Source of the DNA: Alphaproteobacteria bacterium | Lineage (GTDB): Bacteria; Pseudomonadota; Alphaproteobacteria; GCA-2731375 | NCBI GenBank assembly: GCA_029937535.1 | Contig: JAPYPT010000009.1 | Span: forward strand, 1 to 39,520 | Length of the DNA stretch: 39,520 nt | Reading direction: 5' to 3' | Shown: positions 9,026-17,328 of the stretch, piece by piece | Layout: every line of letters starts with the position of its first letter | How positions within the stretch are numbered: the first letter of the stretch is position 1 | Program-made: the position numbers and the translations under genes | Notes under the pieces: model-generated | Databases searched by the model: none | Told to the model about the DNA's origin: nothing | Seen by the model: only the letters and a program-made list of their open reading frames with translations

Positions 9026-11326
9026 CTATCCAGCGCTTGCCTGCCGGATCAAGCCATCCACCTGCTCCGCCATGAAATGGTAGGTCATGGTCAGATTTTC
9101 GTCGCCCGATCCGTTCGCCGGCTTTTGCGCCAGCATCTGTTGTAGAAAATGGAGGACCGGATAGGTCGGGGACGCGGTCAACCTCTCGGCCTGGAAACCG
9201 CCAAGCGCGGCTTCGATGCGTTCGCTCTGGCCGGGGGGAAAAGCCGTGTCCACCACAAGACGGAGACCGCCGCCCTGATCAATACCGGGAGGTGCCGCGC
9301 CCGCCCCCGCCCGGCCTTCGGCTTGGGCAATCAGGGACTCAATTTCACCGCGCAAATCCTGCAATTCCACGATCGCCGCGTCGGTATCCCGATAGGCATG
9401 GGCAAGAACCATTTTTTGCAGAAAATAGACGACCGGATAGGTCTCGGAGGCGGCGAGGCGGTGATAATCGAAATCCGCCAAAGTCTCCAAAGCCTCGCCG
9501 CGTTCGCCGCCTTCCAGGGCGTCGGCGGGGCCGCTTAAGCCATGATTGACGTGTACGGGCGGGCAAATTTCGCTGAATGCCGGGTCGATGAAGCGGGCGA
9601 TGCGCCGGACGGTCGCCGGGTTGTTCAAATCCTCGGTCGATAGGGATAGATGATCCGGAAACAGCGCCAAGTTTTCCTCGATGGCGCGGTGCGAGGCGTC
9701 ATACAGCCATTCCAGGCGGGTTTCCAAGGACAAGGCGCGCCATTGCCCTTCATCCATGTCACCCAATTGGGGCGCGCCGGGGCGTACGGGATCGTAAAGT
9801 TCGGGCGAGGGGGTGGTGTCGCGATCCGTAACCTCGACATAGCCGCCCCATAACAGAGGATCAGCCAGGGCGGCCCGTCGCAGCGAGGTCAGGCAGCGAT
9901 CCCGGTCGCGGCGCACATGAATAACCTTAAGATTTTCACCAAAGACTTTGTGAATGACCGGCAAGGCGAAGTTGAAGCCGTTGCCCGCCACAATATCCGC
10001 CTCCCAGGAACGGCAGATATTCTGCATCCATTCATCATTGCCCTTGAGATAATCCGTGACGCCCGAGAATGTCCGGAAACTGCCGCCATCGTGGAGCACC
10101 GAAATTTCCCGGCCATTGGCGTCATGCAAATTGGCGATCAGATTGGCGATGGAACGTGTTCCGTCCCGGCCGGCGCCGAGCACCAGTATTTTTGGCGGCT
10201 TGTTTACACGGGCCTCCTCATGCACCTCCCCAGCCAATTCCTCGAAACGCGGGCTGTGTTTCACGGCGGGGGCGAAATGGATGCGCCAGTCATCGAAAGT
10301 CTGAAACAGGTTGCAACTTTGACAGCCGCTCATCCAGCGTTCTCGGCGCAGTTTTTGATAGGCCTTGCCGTTCCAGATGCCATCGAAATCGTGCTTGATG
10401 GCATTGCCCATGTCGCCCACGCCGATATGGCAACAGGGCGGCGTATTGCCCTCCGTCATGACCATTGCTTCGTCATTTGGCCAGTTGCAATGTTTCGCCG
10501 GGTTAAAGTCCCGGTGCCGTTCCACACCGAATTCCCGTCCGTTGACCCTGACGCCCAGTTCCGCGCCCAGCCGCCTGGCCGCGGCCATGGAGGCGTTGTA
10601 GCGCGCTTTATGAAAAAAGATGTTGTAGTCGATATGGGCGACCCGGTTCACCATGTACTGGTTGAATTCCACCAAGGAACAATCGACGGTTTTTGCAAGG
10701 CGGACGAAATCGTCCATCTCGTCGATGTTTTGGCTGTGCACCACATAATGAAAGCCAACCCGGCGGCGGGCATCTTCGTCCAGGGCCGCCATGAATTCGC
10801 CCACATGGTCCATGGTGCGGTCGAATTGGCAGGGTACCTTGCGAATATTCTCATCGTCGGCGAAGCGCTTGCCGGCATAGGCCTCCGGCGCGGTCTCGCG
10901 GGTGTAGCGGAACAGATAGGGATACATATCCCGCTTATAAGTCTCGGGCTGGGCCGCGTTCAGGGAAATGGCCAGATAATTCAGTCTCGGGCCGATTTTC
11001 TCGGCCCATTTTTTGCTCAGCAATGTACCGTTGGAGATAATGTAGATCAGATTTTTGCGGGGATTGATGGAATAGATGAAGTCGAGCGCTTCTTCCAAAT
11101 GGGGATGCAGAAAAGTTTCGCCAAAGCCGGCAAGCTGGATGACCTCCGCCTCCCGCAACGCATCTTCCATGGCATAGAAATCCTGCAGGGCCATATTGCT
11201 GCCCTTGTTGCCCATGCCCTGCTCGTACTCCTCGCGGACGCAGATAAAGCATTTCAGATTGCAGCGATCGGTCAACGCTACCGTCAGTTTTTTCGGATAC
11301 GGCGCCTTCGCCGGCAATTTGCTCAT
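9026..11326 (-). CDS. Radical SAM/SPASM-sulfotransferase fusion protein, copy 1
   Basis: The 766-residue protein has three parts. Residues 1-340 form a radical SAM domain with the CxxxCxxC cluster motif C22-C26-C29 (DRCNLKCFIC), GFGET (67-71) and a SPASM-like auxiliary cluster region (C280, C298-C299, C335, C338). Residues 375-600 resemble a sulfotransferase: a phosphosulfate-binding loop LGAGRDGTRS (about 383-392) and a 3'-phosphate-binding segment VIHVRRDRDRCLTSL (468-482). Residues 617-766 hold two copies of a module with core ASxTYPVxxFLQxM. The start was placed at ATG 11326, not at the upstream TTG/ATG, because it aligns with the ATG of the paralogue at 13731, where an in-frame stop excludes an earlier start. 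Radical SAM/SPASM enzymes commonly modify peptides or sugars; sulfotransferases move sulfate from PAPS. The combined substrate is unknown. Confidence 0.8.
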   Translation of the reverse strand: MSKLPAKAPYPKKLTVALTDRCNLKCFICVREEYEQGMGNKGSNMALQDFYAMEDALREAEVIQLAGFGETFLHPHLEEALDFIYSINPRKNLIYIISNGTLLSKKWAEKIGPRLNYLAISLNAAQPETYKRDMYPYLFRYTRETAPEAYAGKRFADDENIRKVPCQFDRTMDHVGEFMAALDEDARRRVGFHYVVHSQNIDEMDDFVRLAKTVDCSLVEFNQYMVNRVAHIDYNIFFHKARYNASMAAARRLGAELGVRVNGREFGVERHRDFNPAKHCNWPNDEAMVMTEGNTPPCCHIGVGDMGNAIKHDFDGIWNGKAYQKLRRERWMSGCQSCNLFQTFDDWRIHFAPAVKHSPRFEELAGEVHEEARVNKPPKILVLGAGRDGTRSIANLIANLHDANGREISVLHDGGSFRTFSGVTDYLKGNDEWMQNICRSWEADIVAGNGFNFALPVIHKVFGENLKVIHVRRDRDRCLTSLRRAALADPLLWGGYVEVTDRDTTPSPELYDPVRPGAPQLGDMDEGQWRALSLETRLEWLYDASHRAIEENLALFPDHLSLSTEDLNNPATVRRIARFIDPAFSEICPPVHVNHGLSGPADALEGGERGEALETLADFDYHRLAASETYPVVYFLQKMVLAHAYRDTDAAIVELQDLRGEIESLIAQAEGRAGAGAAPPGIDQGGGLRLVVDTAFPPGQSERIEAALGGFQAERLTASPTYPVLHFLQQMLAQKPANGSGDENLTMTYHFMAEQVDGLIRQASAG

Positions 11327-11334
11327 CGCGCAAC

Positions 11335-11400
11335 AGCCCATCAAACCTTCAATTACGCCTAGGCTAAATGCAGAAGCTGAACGAAAGGTAAAATGCCCGG
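11335..11400. repeat. Leader region shared by the two fusion genes, copy 1
   Basis: The sequence just upstream of copy 1 matches the one upstream of copy 2 in two blocks: CAGCCCATCAAAC (11335-11347) and the block at 11357-11400, which contains CCTAGGCTA, AAGCT and AAAGGTAAA in the same order. The duplication therefore included the leader. No convincing -35/-10 pair with normal spacing was found inside it. Confidence 0.6.
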
Positions 11401-11424
11401 TAAAGAATTAACCCTAAGGAAGTC

Positions 11425-13731
11425 TTAGCTCGCCGCCGCCTGTTCGATCAGGCCGTCGACCTGCTCCGCCATGAAGCGGTAGGTTTGGCTCAAATCATCG
11501 TCTTCCTGACCGGACTGTTCTCTCAAGAGTAGCAGTTGCTGGAGGAAATGGATCACCGGGTAGGTTAAGGAACAGGCCGCGCGCTCTACTCTGAAATCGC
11601 CCAGAACGTCCGTGACCCGTCCGCCTTGATCCGGTGGGAATGAACCATCCACCACCAAATGCAGGCCGCCGCCCGCGCTGTCCGATCCGCTCGCGCGTTG
11701 CGCCCTGATTTGCGCCGCGCCGGGCAGGCGGCCTTCGGCCTGGGCGATCAGGGTCTCTATTTCCCCGCGCAGATCCCGCAGTTCCGCCAACGCTTCATCC
11801 GTGTCCTTGGTGGCCTGGGCGGTGACCATGTTTTGCAAAAAATAGACCACCGGATAGGTTTCCGATGCCGCCACCCGGTGATAATCGAAATCCGCCAAAG
11901 TCGACCGCGCCCCGTCCCGATCGTCGCTGACAACCGCTTCCAAAGGTCCATCCAGGGCATGGTTGACGTGCACCGGCGGGCAAAGTTGCCTAAAGCCGGG
12001 ATCGATGAAGCGGGCAATACGTTGGATCGCCGCGGGATCGTTCAAATCTTCCGTCGCCACCGCCAAGTGGTTGGGGAACAGGTGCAGATCATTTTCAATG
12101 GCGCGGTGGCCGGCATCGTAAAGCCAGCCCAGGCGATCTTCCAGGGACAACATGGACCATTGTTCCTCGTCCATGTCGTCCAGCAACGGCGCCCCGGGGC
12201 GTTGTGGATCGAATTCCGCTGCCACATCCACCCCATCTTCGCCGTCGAGATCCAGATAACCATCCCAGTACAAGGGATCGGCCTGGGCCGCGCGGGCCAT
12301 TGCCGCGATGGCGGGCCCGCGTTCCCGGCGCAGATGGATGACCTTCAAATTGCCGCCGAACATCTCGTGCAAAAGAGGCAGGATAAAATTGAAACCGTTG
12401 CCGGCGATAACGTCCCCATCCCAGGCGCGGCAGATATTCCGCATCCATGCGTCATCGCCTTGCAGATATTTCGCCACGCCGGCGAAGGTGCGGAAAGAGG
12501 CGATTTCATGCATCACCTTGGCCACGGCCCCATTGGCGCCATGCAAACTGGCAATCAGATTGGCCACCGACCGGGTGCCGTCCCGCCCGGTGCCCAGCAC
12601 CAATATTCGAGGTGGTGTCGTCGCCGTCTCCGTTTCGGCCATTTTTCCGGCCAATTCCTCGAACCGCGGGCTTTGCTTTACAAGGGCATGAAAGTGGCTC
12701 CGCCAATCGTCGAACGTCTGGAACAGATTGCAGGTATGGCAATCTGGCATCCAGCGTTCCCGCCGCAGTTTCCGATAGGCCTTGCCGTTCCAGATTTTGT
12801 TGAAATCACCGGACAGCGCATTGCCCATGTTGACGGCGCCCATGTTGCAGCATGGCGTGGTCTGCCCCGGCGTAAAGACGATGGCCTCGGTCGAGGGCCA
12901 TTTGCAGTCTTTATTGGGATCGAATTTTTGCACCGCTTCCGCGCCGAATTTGCGGCCGGTCACCGTCAGGCCCAGCTCCAACCCAAGGTCAATGGCATCT
13001 TGTAGCAGGGCGTTATAGCGCTCCTTTTGGAAATAGATGCCGTATTCGATATGTTCGACCCGGTTGACCATGAAGTGATTGAATTCGACCCTGCCCACAT
13101 CGACCGATTTGCCCAGGTGCACGAAATCGGACATTTCAGCCAGATTATCCCGATGCACGACATAGTGCAGACCGACCCGCCGCCGGGCCTCTCCATCCAG
13201 CGCCGACATGAATTCCGTGATCCGGCCCATGGTGCGTTCAAACTGGCAGGGGACTTCGCGTATGTTCTTGTCGTCGGCGAAGCGCTTGCCCGTATAGGCT
13301 TTTGGCGCCGTCTCGCGGGTGTAACGGAACAAATAGGGATACATGTCCCGCTTGTAGCTTTCGGGACGGGCGGCGTTGAGGGAAATGGCCAGGTAATTCA
13401 GGCGGGGGCCGATTTTTTCGGCCCATTTGCGGCTCAGTAACGTTCCGTTGGAGACCATATAGATCAGGTTCTTGCGGGGGTTTATGGAATAAATGAAATC
13501 CAGCGCTTCTTCCAAATGGGGATGCAGAAAGGTCTCGCCAAAGCCGGTTAGCTGGATAACTTCCGCCTCGGCCAGGGCGTCTTCCATCTCGTAGAAGTCT
13601 TTCAGGGCCATGTTGCGGCCAATGCTGCCCGAGGCGCCCTCGAATTCCTCCCGCGTGCAGATAAAGCACTTCAGATTGCAGCGGTCCGTCAGTGCGACCG
13701 TTAATTTTACCGGGTGCGGCGCCTTGATCAT
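11425..13731 (-). CDS. Radical SAM/SPASM-sulfotransferase fusion protein, copy 2
   Basis: The 768-residue paralogue of the gene that follows it on the same strand. It has the same order of parts: CxxxCxxC at C18-C22-C25 (DRCNLKCFIC), GFGETFLHPHLEEALDF identical to copy 1, a SPASM-like region with CKWPS, TPCCNMG and CHTCN, a phosphosulfate-type loop LGTGRDGTRS near residue 380, VIHLRRERGP in place of VIHVRRDRDR, and two C-terminal modules (ASETYPVVYFLQNM and CSLTYPVIHFLQQL). The radical SAM half is much more alike between copies than the sulfotransferase half, so the copies may act on different acceptors. The ATG at 13731 is the only reasonable start, because an in-frame TGA lies just upstream. 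About 100 bases separate its stop from the start of copy 1. Confidence 0.8.
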   Translation of the reverse strand: MIKAPHPVKLTVALTDRCNLKCFICTREEFEGASGSIGRNMALKDFYEMEDALAEAEVIQLTGFGETFLHPHLEEALDFIYSINPRKNLIYMVSNGTLLSRKWAEKIGPRLNYLAISLNAARPESYKRDMYPYLFRYTRETAPKAYTGKRFADDKNIREVPCQFERTMGRITEFMSALDGEARRRVGLHYVVHRDNLAEMSDFVHLGKSVDVGRVEFNHFMVNRVEHIEYGIYFQKERYNALLQDAIDLGLELGLTVTGRKFGAEAVQKFDPNKDCKWPSTEAIVFTPGQTTPCCNMGAVNMGNALSGDFNKIWNGKAYRKLRRERWMPDCHTCNLFQTFDDWRSHFHALVKQSPRFEELAGKMAETETATTPPRILVLGTGRDGTRSVANLIASLHGANGAVAKVMHEIASFRTFAGVAKYLQGDDAWMRNICRAWDGDVIAGNGFNFILPLLHEMFGGNLKVIHLRRERGPAIAAMARAAQADPLYWDGYLDLDGEDGVDVAAEFDPQRPGAPLLDDMDEEQWSMLSLEDRLGWLYDAGHRAIENDLHLFPNHLAVATEDLNDPAAIQRIARFIDPGFRQLCPPVHVNHALDGPLEAVVSDDRDGARSTLADFDYHRVAASETYPVVYFLQNMVTAQATKDTDEALAELRDLRGEIETLIAQAEGRLPGAAQIRAQRASGSDSAGGGLHLVVDGSFPPDQGGRVTDVLGDFRVERAACSLTYPVIHFLQQLLLLREQSGQEDDDLSQTYRFMAEQVDGLIEQAAAS

Positions 13732-13738
13732 CGTAATT

Positions 13739-13825
13739 CAGCCTATCAAACTTGCAGTGGTCCCCACGCGACCATGTGACCATGGGGCTAGGCTAGGGAA
13801 ATAAGCTAAATTAAAGGTAAATCCG
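13739..13825. repeat. Leader region shared by the two fusion genes, copy 2
   Basis: CAGCCTATCAAAC (13739-13751) and the block 13786-13825 (CTAGGCTA, AAGCT, AAAGGTAAA, CCGG) correspond to the leader of copy 1. Between the blocks copy 2 has about 30 additional bases including CCATGTGACCATGG. The region also separates the fusion genes from def-fmt. Confidence 0.6.
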
Positions 13826-13834
13826 GCGCGGCCC

Positions 13835-14767
13835 TCAAGACAGCCTGGCGCCCGGTAAAATAGCCGTCCCGCGCAAAAAATCGGCGGCCGGCATGACGCC
13901 TTTTCCTGGACGTTGCAGCTTTAGAAGGCGCAATGACCCGGCGCCACAGGCAATCAAAAGGTTGTCGTCCAACACCTCCCCCGGTAATTCATCACCATCG
14001 CCCGGTACCGGTTCAGCCAATAAAACCTTGATGCGTTCCCCGCGCCATTCACACCAGGCGCCAGGAAAAGGAGCCAGGCCGCGGATCAGACAATCCAGCT
14101 CCGCCGCCTGCCCATGCCAATCGATGCGCGCCTCGGCTTTTTCAATTTTCTTGGCGTAGGTGACGCCCACCTCCGGCTGGGGCTGGGCGGTGAGCTGGCC
14201 GCCGGCGACCCCGCGCAGGGCCTCGAGCATCAGCGGCGCGCCGATTTCCGCCAACCGGTCATGCAAATCACCCGCCGTATCCTGGCGCCCAATTGGCTGT
14301 TCCGCGCGCAGCAACTCCGGTCCGGTATCCAGACCCTCATCCATGGCCATGACGCAGACGCCGGTTACCCTGTCTCCCGCCATCACCGCCCGCTGGATCG
14401 GCGCCGCACCCCGCCAGCGCGGCAAAAGGGAGCCATGCAGGTTGAAACAGCCCAGGCGCGGCGCCCGCAGAATGGCCGCCGGCAGGATCAGGCCATAGGC
14501 CACGACCACGGCCGCGTCCGCCCCCAGCGCCGCGAACCCAGCTTGGGTTTCGGCGGCTTTTAGGCTGGTGGGTGTATGAATGGGAATATCATGGGCCAGG
14601 GCGGCTGCGTGAATGGCCGTGGGGCGGTGTTTTCTGCCCCGCCCGGCCGGACGGGGGGGTTGGGTATAGACCGCGATCACATCCATGTCCGCTGCCCGGC
14701 ACAGGGCATCCAAGGTTGGGACCGCGAAATCCGGCGTGCCCATGAAGATGACGCGTAACTTGGCCAT
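13835..14767 (-). CDS. fmt: Methionyl-tRNA formyltransferase
   Basis: Transfers a formyl group from 10-formyl-tetrahydrofolate to the initiator Met-tRNA in the cytoplasm. The 310-residue length is normal for the family. The N-terminal formyltransferase domain starts with RVIFMGTPDFAVPTLDAL and carries the catalytic set N109, H111 (NLHGSLLPRWRGAAPIQ) and D147 (MDEGLDTGP). The C-terminal OB-type domain follows, with FPGAWCEWRGERIKV. The start codon overlaps the def stop by one base (TGATG), so the two are translationally coupled in the usual def-fmt order. Confidence 0.97.
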   Translation of the reverse strand: MAKLRVIFMGTPDFAVPTLDALCRAADMDVIAVYTQPPRPAGRGRKHRPTAIHAAALAHDIPIHTPTSLKAAETQAGFAALGADAAVVVAYGLILPAAILRAPRLGCFNLHGSLLPRWRGAAPIQRAVMAGDRVTGVCVMAMDEGLDTGPELLRAEQPIGRQDTAGDLHDRLAEIGAPLMLEALRGVAGGQLTAQPQPEVGVTYAKKIEKAEARIDWHGQAAELDCLIRGLAPFPGAWCEWRGERIKVLLAEPVPGDGDELPGEVLDDNLLIACGAGSLRLLKLQRPGKGVMPAADFLRGTAILPGARLS

Positions 14768-15285
14768 CAGGCGGAAACCTTCTGCCGCCTCACCTTGTCC
14801 AGCTTGCGCAAGATCATGCCCCGTTTCACGGCGGATAGATGATCCACGAACAAACGGCCTTTTAGGTGATCCATTTCGTGCTGGATGCAGCGCGACAGCA
14901 GGCCGTCCGTCTGCAGTTGTTGCGACGCGCCGTCATAGTCCAGGTAATTCAAGGTAATCGCCTCCGGCCGGGGCAGATCGGCGAATTGATCGGGCAGGGA
15001 CAAACAGCCTTCATTGTAAGTTTCGATCTGTTCGGAATATTGGATAATTTCCGGGTTAACCAGGTATAGCGGCCTCTTCTCCTCATCTTCAGGTGATACA
15101 TCGACCGTGATCAGGCATTTCGTCACGCCGATCTGTACCGCCGACAGGCCGATACCTGGCGCCTCGTACATGGTTTCCAGCATATCATCCAGCAACCGCC
15201 GGATCCTATCGTCAACCGCCTCGACGGGCGCGGACTTCACTTTCAGACGCCGGTCCGGTGCGGTGATTATGGGGAGAATGGCCAT
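14767..15285 (-). CDS. def: Peptide deformylase
   Basis: A metal-dependent hydrolase that removes the N-formyl group from nascent proteins, acting at the ribosome exit. The 172-residue protein has all three family motifs: GIGLSAVQIG (44-53), EGCLSLP (92-98, metal ligand C94) and QHEMDH (135-140, metal ligands H136 and H140, catalytic E137). The start at 15285 has AGG five bases upstream. First gene of the def-fmt unit; the AT-rich gap upstream probably holds its promoter (a TTGACC hexamer lies at 15354-15359 on the minus strand, but the -10 partner is poor). Confidence 0.97.
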   Translation of the reverse strand: MAILPIITAPDRRLKVKSAPVEAVDDRIRRLLDDMLETMYEAPGIGLSAVQIGVTKCLITVDVSPEDEEKRPLYLVNPEIIQYSEQIETYNEGCLSLPDQFADLPRPEAITLNYLDYDGASQQLQTDGLLSRCIQHEMDHLKGRLFVDHLSAVKRGMILRKLDKVRRQKVSA

Positions 15286-15707
15286 GCCTGGTTCGCTTCA
15301 ATTTTGAATATCGGACGGATTTTCGGCCCTTAGGTAGTATGCCCCCGAAACCGGGTCAAGTTTCCAACACAAGCTCGGTCTTCACGTTCCGATGGCTGAA
15401 GGCAAATAAGAAATCTAAGCTATTGTTTTTGTTAATTTATTCTAAGAAACTTTGGTATATTTCCGGCAAGTGGGGTCTAAAAGTGCAAAAGTTTCTTAGC
15501 AAATTGTTGCCCGCCCCGAGCCTGATCCTGAAAAATGTCATGTTTATGATAGAAAATGTTAAAAAAATGTCACTTTATATCGATTCGATATATTGTAATT
15601 AACAATATACCTACCCATCTTAACCATATCGGTTGGCGGAACCGGGCAAAAAGAACTCGATCCGGCAACAATTTGGGAAAGCGCGTAAGGCGCGGCAAGA
15701 GGATGAA
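15286..15707. other. AT-rich intergenic region without a convincing gene
   Basis: About 420 bases between def (leftward) and a small membrane protein gene (rightward). Base composition is much richer in A and T than the flanks. It contains the likely divergent promoters and two overlapping dyads at 15576-15609. An open frame at 15339-15602 has a lysine- and leucine-rich product without recognisable domains or ribosome site, and I do not regard it as a gene. Confidence 0.6.
15576..15609. promoter_or_regulatory. Two overlapping dyads upstream of a small membrane protein gene
   Basis: First dyad: TATATCGA-T-TCGATATA (15576-15592), eight-base arms around a single base. Second dyad: TATATTGT, five-base spacer, ACAATATA (15589-15609), eight-base arms. 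They overlap by four bases. The arrangement suggests neighbouring dimer binding sites or alternative hairpins about 100 bases upstream of the ATG at 15708. In so AT-rich a region chance cannot be dismissed. Confidence 0.4.
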
Positions 15708-15911
15708 ATGTTGGAAATCAGACGCCCAGAACCGAAAGCAGCCCTGACTTGGATGGCCGTATGGTTCATAGCCCTCATTGGCCTGGCCCTGGTCCCCATG
15801 GGTGAAATCAATTCCGAGATGGCCGGCACGCCCGGTGAAATCCACTACGGTTCCGGAGCCACCACCGTAAACCCTAGCGCCACGACATTGGTCAAACAGG
15901 GAAAAATCTAG
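15708..15911 (+). CDS. Small single-pass membrane protein, function unknown
   Basis: The 67-residue product begins MLEIRRPEPKAAL and has one hydrophobic segment at about residues 13-33 (LTWMAVWFIALIGLALVPMG), followed by a polar tail rich in Gly, Thr and Ser that ends KQGKI. The positive residues precede the hydrophobic segment, so the tail is predicted outside the cytoplasm. ATG 15708 was chosen because AAGAGG lies six bases upstream; the frame stays open upstream to a TTG at 15633, but that start has no ribosome site. I recognise no family. The upstream dyads suggest controlled expression. Confidence 0.55.
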   Translation: MLEIRRPEPKAALTWMAVWFIALIGLALVPMGEINSEMAGTPGEIHYGSGATTVNPSATTLVKQGKI

Positions 15912-15948
15912 GCCGGCAACATTCGCGCCGACGGACGTCGCGGCCTTG

Positions 15949-16074
15949 GAACTGGTAGAGACGACCGACCGCCGAGGGCACCACGTTGTCCCCGAAAGTA
16001 TTGACCAACGCTGTCACCGCGCGAAAGCCCGTGCAATGCGCGGCCACGCTGATAATCAAATCAAAATCCGCCAT
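15949..16074 (-). pseudogene. Remnant of an MBL-fold metallo-hydrolase gene (C-terminal end)
   Basis: On the minus strand a stretch of about 42 residues reads DFDLIISVAAHCTGFRAVTA followed by LVNTFGDNVVPSAVGRLYQF. This resembles the C-terminal end of metallo-beta-lactamase-fold hydrolases of the type with a HCTGWRAV-ALxxxFGDxxVPxAVG ending. No matching upstream part (the HxHxDH motif) is seen: the sequence further upstream is unrelated and the frame enters the epoxide hydrolase gene. It is best read as a decayed fragment left after a deletion. The frame continues beyond the homologous end to a stop near 15,892, without similarity. Confidence 0.45.
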
Positions 16075-16180
16075 CACACAGTGTCGTCGATGAACAACAC
16101 CGTACCCTTGCCCCGGTAATTGCGCCCCGGGCCACGGAGCGCTAACGTGGCGTCCCGCGTATACAGGGAGGCGAAAGATC

Positions 16181-17320
16181 ATGAGCGATGACATCCGGCC
16201 ATTCGAACTGGCCATTCCCGAAAGCGAATTGGAGGATCTGCGCCGCCGGCTCAAGGCGACCCGCTGGCCCGATGCGGAAACGCCCGATGATTGGAGCCAG
16301 GGCATACCATTGTCATACATGCGGGAGGTCTGCGCGTACTGGGCCAACGATTATGATTGGCGCCCGTGCGAAAGCCTGCTGAATGGCTGGGAGCAATTCC
16401 AGACCGAGATTGACGGCGTGGATATTCATTTCCTGCACGTCAAATCGCTCCACGCCAACGCCATGCCGCTGTTGATCACCCACGGCTGGCCCGGCTCGGT
16501 GCTGGAATTCCGCCACATCATCGGCCCCCTGACCGATCCGGAGGCCCATGGCGGCAAGGCGGAGGATGCTTTTCATGTCATCGCGCCGTCGCTGCCCGGC
16601 TATGGCTTTTCCGGCAAGCCGACGGCGCCCGGCTGGTCGGTGCAAAAGGTCGCCACCGCCTGGGAACAGCTTATGGCGCGCCTCGGCTATGACCATTATG
16701 TCGCCCAGGGGGGTGATTGGGGCTCCGCCATCACGCGGCAGATCGGCGTGCAGGCGGGCGACCATTGCCGCGCCATCCACCTGAACATGATCTCCGAAAG
16801 TCCCGACAAGGCCACCTTGGACAATATGACGGCGTTCGAGGAAAAGGCCATGGCCTCGGCCAAGCACTACCGGGATTGGGATTCGGGCTATTCGAAGCAG
16901 CAAAGTACCCGGCCCCAGACCTTGGGCTATGGCCTGGCCGACAGCCCCGCCGGGCAGGCCGCCTGGATCATGGAGAAATTCTGGGCCTGGACCGATTGCG
17001 ACGGGCATCCCGAAAACGCCCTGAGCCGCGATGATATGCTGGACTATATCATGCTGTACTGGCTGCCCGGCACCGGCGCCTCGTCGGCGCGGCTGTATTG
17101 GGAAAGTTTCGGACGGCCCCGTGGCGGCGACATCAAAATGCCCGTGGGCTGCAGTCAGTTTCCAAAGGACATCTTCTTCTCCTCCCGCCGCTGGGCGGAG
17201 AAATCCTTCCACAACATCATCCATTGGAACGAACTGGACAAGGGCGGCCATTTCGCCGCCATGGAGCAGCCGGAATTATTCGTTGAAGAACTACGGACCT
17301 GTTTCCGGACCATTCGCTAG
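16181..17320 (+). CDS. Epoxide hydrolase (microsomal type, alpha/beta hydrolase)
   Basis: Opens epoxides to diols through an ester intermediate. The 379-residue protein has the epoxide hydrolase N-terminal domain (about 1-100: IPESELEDLRRRLKATRWPD, then DYDWR and GWEQF), the oxyanion motif HGWPGS (101-106), and the nucleophile D179 in the GGDWGS elbow, with H357 (KGGHFAAMEQPE) as catalytic base. The tyrosine-containing lid lies between. ATG 16181 is preceded by GGGAGG. There is no signal peptide, and I would not assume a natural substrate. The next gene, an exporter, begins eight bases after this stop, suggesting co-transcription and perhaps a shared role in handling foreign or reactive compounds. 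Confidence 0.88.
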   Translation: MSDDIRPFELAIPESELEDLRRRLKATRWPDAETPDDWSQGIPLSYMREVCAYWANDYDWRPCESLLNGWEQFQTEIDGVDIHFLHVKSLHANAMPLLITHGWPGSVLEFRHIIGPLTDPEAHGGKAEDAFHVIAPSLPGYGFSGKPTAPGWSVQKVATAWEQLMARLGYDHYVAQGGDWGSAITRQIGVQAGDHCRAIHLNMISESPDKATLDNMTAFEEKAMASAKHYRDWDSGYSKQQSTRPQTLGYGLADSPAGQAAWIMEKFWAWTDCDGHPENALSRDDMLDYIMLYWLPGTGASSARLYWESFGRPRGGDIKMPVGCSQFPKDIFFSSRRWAEKSFHNIIHWNELDKGGHFAAMEQPELFVEELRTCFRTIR

Positions 17321-17328
17321 CGACCATT

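Noticed and set aside
15339-15602. An 87-codon open frame in the AT-rich gap after def
   Set aside because: No ribosome site, no domain, composition follows the local AT bias, and it runs through the dyads at 15576-15609.
15892-16347. A 151-codon minus-strand frame as a full gene
   Set aside because: Only its internal 42 residues resemble a known family; the rest overlaps the epoxide hydrolase gene in antisense and has no similarity.
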